NCBI RefSeq assembly: GCF_016744155.1
Contig: NZ_JADGEW010000031.1
Span: 1-44,690 of the forward strand
From: Amphritea sp.
Lineage (GTDB): Bacteria; Pseudomonadota; Gammaproteobacteria; Pseudomonadales; Balneatricaceae
DNA: 44,690 nt
Direction of reading: 5' to 3'
Within the stretch, counting starts at the first letter, position 1, and each line of letters begins with the position of its first letter. Of the stretch, positions 1 through 9,006 are shown piece after piece. Under the pieces are notes generated by a model. That model had not been told where the DNA came from. It saw only the letters and a list, made by a program, of their open reading frames with translations, and ran no database searches. Both the position numbers and the translations under genes were made by a program.

Positions 1-98
1 AGCAACGAGCAACGAGCAACGAGCAACGAGCAACGAGCAACGAGCAACGAGCAACGAGCAACGAGCAACGAGCAACGAGCAACGAGCAACGAGCAACG
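1..98. repeat. 7-bp minisatellite, (AGCAACG)x14
   Basis: Fourteen perfect tandem copies of AGCAACG run from the window edge, so the array may continue to the left. The unit is a circular permutation of CGAGCAA, whose reverse complement TTGCTCG is the linker word of the hairpin repeats near 24-26 kb and is doubled at 28531-28544. Neither strand contains a stop codon in any frame, so open frames crossing the array are not evidence of genes. Because 7 is not a multiple of 3, a copy-number change would shift any reading frame through it. Confidence 0.95.
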
Positions 99-105
99 AT
101 ATTAC

Positions 106-119
106 GTGACCCTCGTCAC
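106..119. repeat. Hairpin beside the minisatellite (GTGAC/GTCAC stem)
   Basis: The perfect 5-bp stem GTGAC-CCTC-GTCAC lies 7 bases after the heptamer array. The same GTGAC/GTCAC arms occur beside two TTGCTCG units at 28496-28544, so hairpin plus heptamers recurs as a combination. No function is assigned. Confidence 0.6.
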
Positions 120-138
120 CATTAACTTGATCGGCTTA

Positions 139-167
139 TTGTTTGGCTTGCTAGCAGGCGAAATAAT
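139..167 (+). promoter_or_regulatory. Possible sigma-70 promoter for sdhE-ygfX
   Basis: A TTGTTT box (139-144), a 17-base spacer and AATAAT (162-167) lie about 77 bases upstream of the sdhE start. The spacing is ideal but both boxes are imperfect. This is inferred from sequence alone. Confidence 0.3.
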
Positions 168-243
168 TTATATATTGCCTACCTTGTTTCAGGCGTGCAG
201 TGATTGTCGCGATAACTGAATCTAAATTATAAGCAGGTAGATA

Positions 244-504
244 ATGTATACCGAAGAAGATGTTCGTCGTTTACGCTGGCAGAGCCGAAGAGGCATGCTG
301 GAGCTGGATGTATTGTTTGTGCCGTTCGTTGAAGAGGCTTTTTCAGGGCTTGATTCGGAAGATCAGGATCGGTTTGTTAAGTTGCTTGCCTGCGAGGACG
401 TTGATCTGTTTGTCTGGTTGATGGAGAGAGAGGAGCCTGAAGACCCTGAGATGAAGCGTATCGTTCGGATCATACTGGATCGTGTTCAGCCCACTGCAAG
501 TTGA
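244..504 (+). CDS. sdhE: SdhE, FAD assembly factor
   Basis: This small all-helical protein of 86 aa promotes covalent attachment of FAD to succinate dehydrogenase SdhA and related flavoproteins. The family signature RGMLELD is at residues 16-22 and includes the RGxxE motif, and the acidic C-terminal half is typical. The length matches the family (about 80-90 aa). The start ATG follows a weak AGGTAG. It overlaps the GTG start of ygfX by 23 bases, the conserved sdhE-ygfX pair. It lies beside nadB, which encodes another flavoprotein of the fumarate reductase superfamily, but on the opposite strand. Confidence 0.93.
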   Translation: MYTEEDVRRLRWQSRRGMLELDVLFVPFVEEAFSGLDSEDQDRFVKLLACEDVDLFVWLMEREEPEDPEMKRIVRIILDRVQPTAS

Positions 505-934
505 GATTAACGCCTCTGTCTATGGCAGAGCATGCATAGTATTACTTACCTTGTTTTCGCTGTTCTCGGTTTGGGCAGCGGACTTAGTATTAATATATAA
601 ATTACTGCTTTCCCTGGCCTGTCTTGGCTATAGTTGTTTCTGTTGGTCCCGTTTTATCTGGTTAAATAACCCTTATTCGGTCACCGGTTTACGCTGGCTC
701 GTTGAGCGAAAAGGGATTGTAGTCTGCCTTAATAAAGGTAGCTGGGTTCATGTTGATCGTATTGAACAGAAATTTGCTTTTCCCTTTCTAATTGGGCTTA
801 AACTGAAATTATGTACTGAAGACCGCTCTGTCGCTGTGCTTATCTGGCGGGATAGTGTGGTTGAGGATGATTTCCGTAAGCTTCGTGTTTTATCTCGTTT
901 TGCGCCACCACCGGTTAGCGCCACTCATAGTTAA
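482..934 (+). CDS. ygfX: YgfX family membrane protein
   Basis: This 150-aa protein of the YgfX (CptA) family is encoded directly after sdhE. Two hydrophobic segments at about residues 18-35 and 38-56 should form a membrane hairpin, followed by a soluble domain beginning near the typical [11 protein letters not shown] stretch. It starts at GTG within sdhE, giving a 23-base overlap and suggesting translational coupling. Its 3' end overlaps the 3' end of the convergent nadB by 20 bases. In E. coli, YgfX has been described as a membrane toxin acting on cytoskeletal proteins with SdhE as partner. That role is contested and cannot be judged from this sequence. Confidence 0.82.
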   Translation: MFSPLQVEINASVYGRACIVLLTLFSLFSVWAADLVLIYKLLLSLACLGYSCFCWSRFIWLNNPYSVTGLRWLVERKGIVVCLNKGSWVHVDRIEQKFAFPFLIGLKLKLCTEDRSVAVLIWRDSVVEDDFRKLRVLSRFAPPPVSATHS

Positions 935-2510
935 CCGGTGTGAGTATGGTGTCTCTGGCTTCAATGTTGCTGTCGGGATAATCAAGTGTGTAATGCAGTC
1001 CCCGGCTCTCTTTTCGCAACATAGCTGAACGAATAATCAGGTCGGCAACTACGGCTAGATTCCTCAGTTCCAAAAGGTCACTGCTAACTTTATAGTTGCT
1101 GTAGTACTCACTAATTTCCTGCTGTAAAAGGTCTACTCTGTGTTTGGCTCGCTGTAGTCGCTTATCGGTTCTTACTATCCCGACGTAATCCCACATGAAG
1201 CGACGAAGCTCATCCCAGTTGTGGGCGATGATGACGTCTTCATCAGAATCTGTGACCTGGCTCTCATCCCAGAAGGGGATTTCCGGTAGTTCCCCTAGAG
1301 GCCGGTTGTGTGCCGCCATATGCCGAGCAGCAGATGAGGCATAGACGATGCATTCGAGCAATGAGTTGCTGGCCAGCCGGTTGGCACCGTGGAGACCGGT
1401 AAATGCTGTTTCGCCGATAGCGTACAGGCTTTCAACATCGGTCATGCCATGCTTGTTGGTCATGATGCCGCCGCAGGTGTAATGAGCAGCTGGGACTACG
1501 GGGATAGGCTCTTTCGTGATATCAATACCGTATTCCAAGCAGCGTTCATAGATTGTTGGAAAGTGTTGTTTGACAAATTCTTCTGGTTTATGGGATATAT
1601 CCAGAAACAGGCAGTCGTGACCCAGTCGTTTCATCTCATGGTCTATCGCTCTGGCCACTATGTCACGGGGAGCCAGTTCACCACGCTTATCAAATTTATC
1701 CATAAATCGGCTGCCGTCTGGCAGCAGTAGTTTTCCGCCTTCTCCGCGTACAGCTTCAGAGATGAGGAAAGACTTTGCCTGGGGATGATACAGGCAGGTG
1801 GGGTGAAACTGATTGAATTCCAAATTACCGACCCTACACCCAGCACGCCAGGCCATTGCGATGCCGTCTCCGGAAGCGCCGTCTGGATTGCTGGTATAGA
1901 GATAGGCTTTACTGACTCCTCCTGTCGCTAAGACAGTCGAACCCGCTTTGAATACATCTACATGGCCGCTGCGGTTATCCAATACGTAGGCGCCGATACA
2001 GCTATTGTTTGGTAGGTTTAGTTTATGTCGAGTAATAAGGTCTACAGCAAGATGATCTTCAAAAAGGTCGATATTGGTTCGCGTGCGAGCTTGTTCTATT
2101 AATGTTTGCTGAATTGCCTGGCCGGTAGCATCGGCTGAATGAATAATGCGGCGATGACTGTGTCCACCCTCTTTGGTTAGATGGTATTCATCGCCTTCCC
2201 GTGTAAAAGGTACTCCCTGCTGAATTAGCCAGTCGATGCTCTCTTTACCATGCTCTATGGTAAAGGCAACAGCGTCCATTCGACTCAAATTTGCGCCTGC
2301 GCTGATAGTGTCTTGTATGTGTGCTTTGGTGCTATCTGTGCCGTCAATGACCGCAGCTACACCGCCCTGTGCTTGATAGGTCGAGCCGCTTGTTAGGCTG
2401 GCTTTGCTGAGCACGGCAATTTTGTAGGTCTCAGGTAGCTGCAAAGCAAGGCCAAGGCCGGACGCGCCACTGCCAATGATTAGTACATCATATTCAAACT
2501 TTTTGCTCAT
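915..2510 (-). CDS. nadB: L-aspartate oxidase NadB
   Basis: NadB is a flavoprotein that oxidises L-aspartate to iminoaspartate, the first step of de novo NAD synthesis, and hands the product to NadA. The N-terminal FAD-binding motif GSGASGL sits at about residues 13-19. The FNQFHPT region and the [13 protein letters not shown] stretch of the succinate dehydrogenase/fumarate reductase superfamily are present. The length of 531 aa is normal. It is transcribed divergently from rpoE, a neighbourhood conserved in many gammaproteobacteria. It converges on ygfX with a 20-base overlap of the coding ends, and no terminator is visible between them. Confidence 0.97.
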   Translation of the reverse strand: MSKKFEYDVLIIGSGASGLGLALQLPETYKIAVLSKASLTSGSTYQAQGGVAAVIDGTDSTKAHIQDTISAGANLSRMDAVAFTIEHGKESIDWLIQQGVPFTREGDEYHLTKEGGHSHRRIIHSADATGQAIQQTLIEQARTRTNIDLFEDHLAVDLITRHKLNLPNNSCIGAYVLDNRSGHVDVFKAGSTVLATGGVSKAYLYTSNPDGASGDGIAMAWRAGCRVGNLEFNQFHPTCLYHPQAKSFLISEAVRGEGGKLLLPDGSRFMDKFDKRGELAPRDIVARAIDHEMKRLGHDCLFLDISHKPEEFVKQHFPTIYERCLEYGIDITKEPIPVVPAAHYTCGGIMTNKHGMTDVESLYAIGETAFTGLHGANRLASNSLLECIVYASSAARHMAAHNRPLGELPEIPFWDESQVTDSDEDVIIAHNWDELRRFMWDYVGIVRTDKRLQRAKHRVDLLQQEISEYYSNYKVSSDLLELRNLAVVADLIIRSAMLRKESRGLHYTLDYPDSNIEARDTILTPVNYEWR

Positions 2511-2612
2511 TAGCGGACTCTCTATTAACTACAACCTAGGCGGCAATTATTGCCTGAACTGGCGCCATGAGCCAGTCTGTATGGTCAAATAGTTATTTTT
2601 TTTTGTTGTAAG

Positions 2613-2640
2613 GGAACTTACTTAAAGTAAAGGGCTCATA
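2613..2640 (+). promoter_or_regulatory. Sigma-E type promoter upstream of rpoE
   Basis: GGAACTT (2613-2619), a 16-base spacer and TCATA (2636-2640) match the extracytoplasmic sigma-E/AlgU consensus GAACTT-N16-TCtga. The site lies 124 bases before the rpoE start, consistent with the known autoregulation of rpoE operons. The -35 box lies in a small palindrome GTAAG-GGAA-CTTAC (2608-2621). Confidence 0.7.
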
Positions 2641-2763
2641 GGTTATAACTTAATACCTGTATTGAAACGGGGTTGCATAGAGCAAGGGGTGGCATTCATA
2701 CTTCCTTGAGACTGTTTTTCAGTCATGTAAGTTAGGGGTTGTTCATACATATTAAGGAATAGA

Positions 2764-3348
2764 ATGTCCGACGAAAGCCAAGCATCGATAGACCAGAAGC
2801 TGGTAAAACGTGTTCAGGAAGGTGATAAAACTGCTTTTGATCTGTTGGTAAAAAAATACCAGCACAAGATTATTGGGCTGATTGGTCGTTATGTTTATGA
2901 CCACCATGAGGCGATGGATGTTTCTCAGGAAGCTTTTATAAAAGCGTATCGTGCGCTACCCAATTTTCGTGGTGACAGTGCTTTTTATACATGGTTGTAC
3001 CGAATTGCTATCAATACAGCGAAGAACCATCTGGTCGCCAAAAGCCGCAGACCACCTGATATGGATATTGATGTAGATGATGCGCATCACTTAGAAGGTG
3101 ATAGGGGATTGAAAGATATTGAAACCCCTGAAAATAGTTTATATCGGGATGAGCTGGCCAAGGTCGTGAGAAATGCGATGGATAAGCTACCTGAAGATCT
3201 ACGAGCAGCAATCTCTCTACGTGAGTTTGAGGGGCTGAGTTATGAAGATATTGCACAGATTATGGATTGTCCTGTAGGCACAGTGCGTTCGCGTATTTTC
3301 AGGGCACGGGAAGCGATCGATAAAGAGATTGCTCCTTTGTTAGGTTAG
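2764..3348 (+). CDS. rpoE: RNA polymerase sigma-E factor (RpoE/AlgU)
   Basis: This ECF sigma factor of 194 aa directs the envelope-stress response. Region 2 contains the DVSQEAFIKAYRALPNF stretch (about residues 48-65), and region 4 contains LPEDLRAAISLREFEGLSY followed by the helix-turn-helix ending GTVRSRIFRAREAI. The protein is collinear with E. coli RpoE and P. aeruginosa AlgU. It starts at ATG after AAGGAA and is followed by rseA, rseC and a DegP-type protease, the standard sigma-E operon apart from a separate rseB. A sigma-E-like promoter lies upstream. Confidence 0.97.
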   Translation: MSDESQASIDQKLVKRVQEGDKTAFDLLVKKYQHKIIGLIGRYVYDHHEAMDVSQEAFIKAYRALPNFRGDSAFYTWLYRIAINTAKNHLVAKSRRPPDMDIDVDDAHHLEGDRGLKDIETPENSLYRDELAKVVRNAMDKLPEDLRAAISLREFEGLSYEDIAQIMDCPVGTVRSRIFRAREAIDKEIAPLLG

Positions 3349-3462
3349 ATAACTGAATTTGATGTTGAACTAGATTGTCGAATTCAACTCATAGAATAAA
3401 GAGCTGAGCGGGTAATTGTCCGGTGGCTCAATATAAATACTTAATCCGTTAGGAGTTGGCTA

Positions 3463-4311
3463 ATGAGCGAACAACCCAGAGAAGCTCTTTCTGCATTGAT
3501 GGATAATGAAGTTGGTGACTTTGAGTTACGTAGTCTTCTGAAACAGAGTGCTGATAACAATGAGCTGTCAGGGCAGTGGCAACGTTATCATGTTGCTAGT
3601 TCAGTGCTAAAACAGGAGCAACTTGCTGGAGGTGATATTAGTGCTTCCGTTATGGCGGCGCTTGAAGACGAACCTGTGCTTACTATTGCTTCTTCTGAGG
3701 ATGTGGTGGTTAAAGAAAAATCATCAAGTATTAGCTTTTGGAAACCTCTTGCCAGTATGGCTGTAGCGGCATCGGTCACAGCAGTTGTGATCTTGGGTGG
3801 GCAGAACTTTGGTGTAGGTCAGCCTGTCACCGTGACTCCTGATCTTGCACAGGCTCCGGCCCCTGAAAAAACGCTTTCTCAGCCTGGTTTTACTGTTCCC
3901 CGCGATTTTATGCAGGCGCAGTTTGGCGCACCGCGTATTACACAACAAGCTGATAATAACGAAAATATTATTCGATTGAATTCAGGTCTTAATAGCTATA
4001 TCAAGCAGCATAATATTCTAAGTGATGGTGTTTTAGTCAGCTCTAATCCTGGTTGGTTACCTGAGGGTTTTACACCGATTAAGAATGCGCTTGCTCCTGG
4101 GGCTGAGTTGACGGTGTTTAGTAACGGTGAACACTCCTTTACTTTGAGTATTGAGCGAACAGGCAATGCCTCAGTACCGGAAGGTGCTACCCAGATGGGT
4201 GATCTGGTTGCTGTGGGTAAAAAAATGGATCAGTTTTTTGTTACTGTTGTAGGCGATGTGCCGCTTATGGTTGCTGATCGGGTAGCAAACTCTGTTAAAA
4301 GAATTCAATAA
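3463..4311 (+). CDS. rseA: Anti-sigma-E factor RseA fused to an RseB/MucB C-terminal-like domain
   Basis: This inner-membrane anti-sigma factor of 282 aa (usual RseA/MucA about 195-215) should hold sigma-E inactive until proteolysed. Residues 1-65 resemble the cytoplasmic RseA domain (EALSALMDNE start), and residues about 95-113 are a single transmembrane helix. The periplasmic stretch includes LNSYIKQHN (176-184), like the end of MucA. Residues about 197-282 look like the C-terminal domain of RseB/MucB: PGWLPEGF, a VFSNGEHSFTLSIE stretch and VTVVGDVPLMVADRVANSV. The LolA-like N-terminal domain of RseB is absent. The next gene is rseC, where rseB would normally intervene. The domain match is my reading of motifs, not a database result. 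Confidence 0.85.
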   Translation: MSEQPREALSALMDNEVGDFELRSLLKQSADNNELSGQWQRYHVASSVLKQEQLAGGDISASVMAALEDEPVLTIASSEDVVVKEKSSSISFWKPLASMAVAASVTAVVILGGQNFGVGQPVTVTPDLAQAPAPEKTLSQPGFTVPRDFMQAQFGAPRITQQADNNENIIRLNSGLNSYIKQHNILSDGVLVSSNPGWLPEGFTPIKNALAPGAELTVFSNGEHSFTLSIERTGNASVPEGATQMGDLVAVGKKMDQFFVTVVGDVPLMVADRVANSVKRIQ

Positions 4312-4314
4312 TTT

Positions 4315-4749
4315 ATGATTGAAGAAAATGGGCGTGTTGTTCGGGTTGAGTCAGATTTTGTCTGGGTTGAAACGATAAAGCAGAGCGCCTGTTCAAGTTG
4401 TACTGCGCAAAAAGGTTGTGGGCAAAGCTTGATAGCTAAAATAGGTGATGGAAAACGGATGGAGATTCAGGTCGATAATCCGCACCATATCGCAGCGCTT
4501 GTAAATGATCAGGTCACTTTAGGTGTCGGTGAACGATCTTTTTTGACGGCATCGTTTCTGGTTTATCTGTTACCTCTGATTGTGATGTTTATTGTGGCTG
4601 TGTCAGTACAGCTGTCTGGCTTTACCGAGCCAACGGTTATATTGAGTGCGTTAGTTGGGTTAGCGGGTGGTTTTCTGTTAACCCATTATATCTCCGGTCG
4701 CATAAGCCGGAACTGCAGCTACCGACCGGTACTGCTTCGTAAAATCTGA
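4315..4749 (+). CDS. rseC: RseC/MucC family regulator of sigma-E signalling
   Basis: This inner-membrane protein of 144 aa belongs to the RseC/MucC family, positive modulators of sigma-E activity. The N-terminal domain has a cysteine cluster CSSCTAQKGCG (Cys26, Cys29, Cys35), typical of the family and suggestive of a metal or Fe-S site. Two transmembrane helices lie at about residues 77-98 and 106-125. It starts 3 bases after the rseA stop, so it is very likely cotranscribed and translationally coupled. Confidence 0.92.
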   Translation: MIEENGRVVRVESDFVWVETIKQSACSSCTAQKGCGQSLIAKIGDGKRMEIQVDNPHHIAALVNDQVTLGVGERSFLTASFLVYLLPLIVMFIVAVSVQLSGFTEPTVILSALVGLAGGFLLTHYISGRISRNCSYRPVLLRKI

Positions 4750-4784
4750 TTTATATTTAAATAGCTGAATACAGGATAAAAGAT

Positions 4785-6191
4785 ATGAAACTGGTCAGAG
4801 CGACTTTTAGTCTGGTTCTTTTCTGTTTGTGTATAAGTAGCGCCCAAGCGGCATTGCCTGAATTCAGGGACCTGGTTAAACAGACGTCCCCTGCGGTAGT
4901 GAATATTAGTACAGTTCAGCAGGTGCAAACCCAGGCTCAGGCAGTGCCGGAATTTCAGTTGCCTGAGGGACAGGAAATTCCTGAAATCTTTAAACACTTC
5001 TTCCGCTTTCCTCAGGGGCCAGGAGGAAATGCTCCCCGGCGAAAAGCGCCACAGTCTTTGGGCTCAGGTTTCATTATATCTGAGGATGGCTATATCCTGA
5101 CTAACCACCATGTGGTTGCTGAAGCTGACAAAGTTATTGTTAGATTGAGTGATCGTCGGGAGCTTGAAGCTGAAGTGGTTGGTTCTGATAAGCGTTCTGA
5201 TGTCGCCTTGCTGAAAATCGATGCCACCGACCTTCCAGTGGTCAAAATTGGCGATTCAGATAAAGCTGAGGTGGGTGAGTGGGTACTTGCTATAGGCTCT
5301 CCTTTTGGTTTTGACCATTCGGTAACCGCCGGGATTATCAGTGCAACAGACCGCAGTCTGGCGAATGAAACTTATGTTCCTTTTATTCAGACCGACGTGG
5401 CGATCAATCCGGGTAACTCCGGAGGCCCTTTGTTTAACCTGAGTGGGGAAGTGATCGGTATTAATTCCCAGATCTACACGCGCTCGGGTGGCTTTATGGG
5501 CTTGTCGTTCTCTATTCCGATGAGCGTTGCTATGGAAGTGGTTGAGCAACTCAAGGAGAAAGGTTCAGTAAGTCGTGGCTGGTTGGGTGTCATTATTCAG
5601 GAAGTAAGTCGTGATCTGGCTGAATCTTTCGGTTTGGATAAGCCAGAAGGTGCCTTGGTAGCTAAAGTGCTACCAGATAGCCCTGCCGAAGCGGCTGGAC
5701 TACGTGAAGGCGATATTATCTATAGCTTTAACGGTCAGCCGATTGATCGTTCAGGTGATCTGCCGCATCAGGTTGGCCGGATTCCCCCTGAGACAGACGC
5801 TAAAGTGGGTGTTGTACGGAGTGGCAAGAAGCAATTTATCACGGTTACTATTGGCCTTTTACCGGCTCCCGGTGAAGAGTTGAAAGCAGCTAATAGTAAA
5901 AGTAAACAGTCATCAGCTAATCGCTTGAATATCCAGATTAGTGCATTGGATGATCAGTTACGCGAGCGTTTAAGTGTTACTGACGGTGTTGTAGTACGTA
6001 GGGTTGAAGAGGGTGCTGGGGCTGAATCAGGTTTGATGGTGGGTGATGTTATAACCATGTTGAATGGCGAGGAAGTTGACTCAGTTGAGACCTTTGCCGG
6101 AGTGGTTGCAGAGCTTCCGGACAAGAAAGCCGTACCAATGCGTATCGTTCGTCGGGGAAGTCCGATGTTTGTGCCGCTCAAACTTAAATGA
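4785..6191 (+). CDS. mucD: Periplasmic serine protease MucD (DegP/HtrA type)
   Basis: This is a DegP-family periplasmic protease/chaperone of 468 aa for quality control of envelope proteins. A signal peptide ends near AQA-ALPEF (residues 20-27). The catalytic triad reads His109 (TNHHVV), Asp139 (SDVALL) and Ser212 (GNSGGPL). Two PDZ domains follow (about 265-355 and 375-460). MucD-type proteases close the sigma-E operon in Pseudomonas relatives and counteract activation by removing misfolded proteins. The gene follows rseC by 35 bases with an AGGA ribosome site and ends just before a clear terminator. Confidence 0.96.
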   Translation: MKLVRATFSLVLFCLCISSAQAALPEFRDLVKQTSPAVVNISTVQQVQTQAQAVPEFQLPEGQEIPEIFKHFFRFPQGPGGNAPRRKAPQSLGSGFIISEDGYILTNHHVVAEADKVIVRLSDRRELEAEVVGSDKRSDVALLKIDATDLPVVKIGDSDKAEVGEWVLAIGSPFGFDHSVTAGIISATDRSLANETYVPFIQTDVAINPGNSGGPLFNLSGEVIGINSQIYTRSGGFMGLSFSIPMSVAMEVVEQLKEKGSVSRGWLGVIIQEVSRDLAESFGLDKPEGALVAKVLPDSPAEAAGLREGDIIYSFNGQPIDRSGDLPHQVGRIPPETDAKVGVVRSGKKQFITVTIGLLPAPGEELKAANSKSKQSSANRLNIQISALDDQLRERLSVTDGVVVRRVEEGAGAESGLMVGDVITMLNGEEVDSVETFAGVVAELPDKKAVPMRIVRRGSPMFVPLKLK

Positions 6192-6217
6192 CCAGGTTTC
6201 AATTCTTCTGATCATAA

Positions 6218-6245
6218 GAGGGGCTATATGCCCCTCTGTTTATTA
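6218..6245 (+). terminator. Rho-independent terminator after mucD
   Basis: Stem GAGGGGC (6218-6224), loop TATAT and GCCCCTC (6230-6236) are followed by a T-rich tract. It closes the rpoE-rseA-rseC-mucD operon before lepA. Confidence 0.85.
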
Positions 6246-6362
6246 TCCGATGGCATTCTCTTTGATGGTCGTAACTGATGAAATACGGTACACTTGCCCG
6301 CTTCAGATTTGCTCCCTCATATTGGGGTTGCATGCTTAAATTTATTAGCTGGTGATTCCGTA

Positions 6363-8162
6363 GTGACTAAGCTCGACCACATCCGTAATTTTTCGATTAT
6401 TGCCCATATAGATCATGGTAAATCCACGCTGGCGGATCGTTTTATCCAGACCTGTGGTGGCCTGGCTGAGCGTGAAATGGAGCAACAGGTTCTTGATTCA
6501 ATGGATCTGGAGCGGGAGCGTGGAATCACCATCAAAGCGCAGAGTGTAACGCTTAATTACACCGCTGAAGATGGTGAAACTTATCAACTGAACTTTATCG
6601 ACACACCGGGGCATGTAGACTTCAGTTATGAAGTATCCCGTTCGCTGGCGGCTTGTGAAGGCGCATTGTTGGTCGTTGATGCTGCCCAAGGCGTAGAAGC
6701 TCAGTCAGTAGCGAATTGTTATACTGCTTTGGAGCAGGGGCTAGAAGTATTGCCCGTCCTCAATAAGATGGACTTACCTCAGGCTGACCCGGAGCGAGTG
6801 CGTAAAGAGATTGAAGAGGTTATCGGCATTGAAGCTAGTCATGCTGTGCAATGTAGTGCTAAAAGCGGCCTGGGGATCAACGATGTTTTAGAGCAGCTAG
6901 TACAAGATATCCCCGCGCCGGAAGGCGATGTTGATGGCCCTCTTCAAGCGCTGATTATCGACTCATGGTTTGATAACTATCTTGGCGTCGTTTCTCTGGT
7001 CCGTGTGAAACATGGAACTCTGCGCAAAAAAGACAAGATTAAGATGATGTCCACCGGTCAGTTACATCCGGTCGATGGCGTGGGTATCTTCACACCCAAG
7101 CGAAAGGAAACCGGCGTGCTAAAAGCTGGTGAAGTAGGATATGTGGTTGCGGGGATTAAGGATATCCATGGAGCGCCAGTAGGTGACACTATCACCCATG
7201 CTAAAACGCCGGACGTTGAGCGGTTGCCGGGTTTTCAAAAGATTCAGCCGCAAGTCTATGCCGGTCTTTTCCCTACCAGCTCCGATGATTATGAAGATTT
7301 CCGTGAAGCGTTGAATAAACTTACTCTGAATGATGCTTCGCTGTTCTTTGAACCTGAATCATCAGATGCCCTGGGGTTTGGTTTCCGTTGTGGTTTTCTC
7401 GGCATGCTACACATGGAGATTATTCAGGAGCGTTTGGAGCGGGAATATGACCTTGATCTGATCACTTCAGCCCCAACTGTTGTCTATGAACTTGAACTCA
7501 ATAATGGCGATGTAGTTCATATTGATAGCCCGTCAAAAATGCCTGATCCAACATCGATCAAAGAGATGCGTGAACCGATTGTTGAAGCGAATATTCTGGT
7601 ACCTCAGGAATATCTTGGGCAGGTTATCGGGCTCTGTGTAGAAAAAAGGGGTGTTCAGAAAGATATGAACTTCGTCGGCAATCAGGTGCAGGTTTCCTAT
7701 GAACTGCCGATGGCTGAGGTTGTATTGGACTTCTTTGATCGACTTAAGTCGGTTAGCCGGGGTTACGCTTCTCTGGAATATAATTTTGTCCGCTTTGAAG
7801 TTGCACAGCTTGTGCGTCTTGATATCTTGATTAATAGTGAAAAAGTGGATGCGTTGGCGTTAATTCTTCACCGTGACAATGCGCAGCATCGTGGTCGTCA
7901 GTTGTGTGAAAAGATGAAAGAGTTGATTCCACGTCAGATGTTTGATGTGGCTATTCAGGCTGCTCTTGGTGGTAAAATTATCGCCCGTACCTCGGTAAAA
8001 GCTCTGCGTAAAAACGTGACTGCCAAGTGTTATGGCGGTGATGTGAGTCGTAAGAAGAAACTGTTGCAGAAGCAGAAAGAGGGCAAGAAGCGGATGAAGC
8101 AGGTGGGTAGCGTTGATATTCCGCAGGATGCATTCCTGGCTGTACTGAAAATAGATAATTAG
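6363..8162 (+). CDS. lepA: Elongation factor 4 (LepA), ribosome GTPase
   Basis: LepA is a translational GTPase that remodels stalled or mis-translocated ribosomes. Starting at GTG 6363 gives 599 aa, the same length as E. coli LepA, and the expected opening [21 protein letters not shown] longer in-frame TTG start at 6294 would add 23 residues without family support. The G1 motif AHIDHGKST lies at residues 14-22, G3 is DTPGHVDF and G4 is NKMDLP. The lysine/arginine-rich C-terminal domain ([17 protein letters not shown]) is diagnostic of LepA. It is followed 11 bases later by lepB, the classical pair. Confidence 0.97.
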   Translation: MTKLDHIRNFSIIAHIDHGKSTLADRFIQTCGGLAEREMEQQVLDSMDLERERGITIKAQSVTLNYTAEDGETYQLNFIDTPGHVDFSYEVSRSLAACEGALLVVDAAQGVEAQSVANCYTALEQGLEVLPVLNKMDLPQADPERVRKEIEEVIGIEASHAVQCSAKSGLGINDVLEQLVQDIPAPEGDVDGPLQALIIDSWFDNYLGVVSLVRVKHGTLRKKDKIKMMSTGQLHPVDGVGIFTPKRKETGVLKAGEVGYVVAGIKDIHGAPVGDTITHAKTPDVERLPGFQKIQPQVYAGLFPTSSDDYEDFREALNKLTLNDASLFFEPESSDALGFGFRCGFLGMLHMEIIQERLEREYDLDLITSAPTVVYELELNNGDVVHIDSPSKMPDPTSIKEMREPIVEANILVPQEYLGQVIGLCVEKRGVQKDMNFVGNQVQVSYELPMAEVVLDFFDRLKSVSRGYASLEYNFVRFEVAQLVRLDILINSEKVDALALILHRDNAQHRGRQLCEKMKELIPRQMFDVAIQAALGGKIIARTSVKALRKNVTAKCYGGDVSRKKKLLQKQKEGKKRMKQVGSVDIPQDAFLAVLKIDN

Positions 8163-8173
8163 GACTCGTTAAC

Positions 8174-8986
8174 ATGGATTTTGATTTCGCTCTGGTACTC
8201 GTTGTACTGACCTTTATTGCCGCTCTGGGTTGGGTTTATGACCGGGTTATACTGGCCGGGGCACGTAAGCTCAGGATTGCCGCGGCAGAGGAGCAAGTGA
8301 ATGGCGCTCTGCCGGAAAATGCATTAGAACAATTGAACAAGGAAAATGGCCTGATAGATCTGTGTCGTTCTCTATTCCCTGTCTTACTGGTAGTGCTTAT
8401 TCTTCGCTCTTTTGTTGTAGAACCTTTTCAGATCCCATCGGGCTCTATGAGGCCAACGCTAGAAGTTGGTGATTTCATTTTGGTGAATAAGTGGCATTAC
8501 GGCTTCCGCCTGCCGGTACTTGGTACTAAGGTTGTGCCAATGAATGATCCGCAGCGAGGCGATGTAGCTGTATTTAAATTTCCGGATGATCCGAGGATCA
8601 ACTACATTAAACGTGTCGTTGGTTTACCGGGTGACCGGATAGGCTACCAGAATAAGACTATCTTTATTAATGGTAAGCCGCAGGTTCAAACATTGCTGGC
8701 CCAGTTGCCGCCACAGAAACCACGACTGTTGCTAACAGAAGAACAGTTGGGTGATGTTAGTCATCAGCTTTATCGTGATGTGACACCGCCGCGAATTGCC
8801 GCAGAATGGGTAGTCCCTGAAGGTCACTACTTTGTTATGGGCGATAATCGTGATAATAGTAATGACAGTCGCTTCTGGGGTTATGTGCCGGATGATCTAC
8901 TGGTAGGTAAAGCATTTGCTGTCTGGATGCATTGGCCAGAGTTTTTCACACTGCCTGATTTCAGTGATGTAAGAACTATCCATTAA
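8174..8986 (+). CDS. lepB: Signal peptidase I
   Basis: LepB is the inner-membrane leader peptidase that cleaves signal peptides from secreted proteins. At 270 aa, it has two N-terminal membrane helices (about residues 5-25 and 62-80) and then the periplasmic catalytic domain. The Ser/Lys dyad is visible: Ser91 in PSGSMRPTL and Lys146 in YIKRVVGLPGD. The C-terminal box MGDNRDNSNDSRFWG is complete. It starts 11 bases after lepA with AGGA upstream. Confidence 0.96.
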   Translation: MDFDFALVLVVLTFIAALGWVYDRVILAGARKLRIAAAEEQVNGALPENALEQLNKENGLIDLCRSLFPVLLVVLILRSFVVEPFQIPSGSMRPTLEVGDFILVNKWHYGFRLPVLGTKVVPMNDPQRGDVAVFKFPDDPRINYIKRVVGLPGDRIGYQNKTIFINGKPQVQTLLAQLPPQKPRLLLTEEQLGDVSHQLYRDVTPPRIAAEWVVPEGHYFVMGDNRDNSNDSRFWGYVPDDLLVGKAFAVWMHWPEFFTLPDFSDVRTIH

Positions 8987-9006
8987 CAGGGGAAAAGGGG
9001 TACGTT

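Noticed and set aside
1-98. CRISPR-like array at the left edge
   Set aside because: Units are 7 bp, contiguous and without spacers. It is a minisatellite.
6294-6362. TTG start extending lepA by 23 residues
   Set aside because: GTG 6363 gives exactly the usual LepA length and N-terminus, and the extension has no family similarity.
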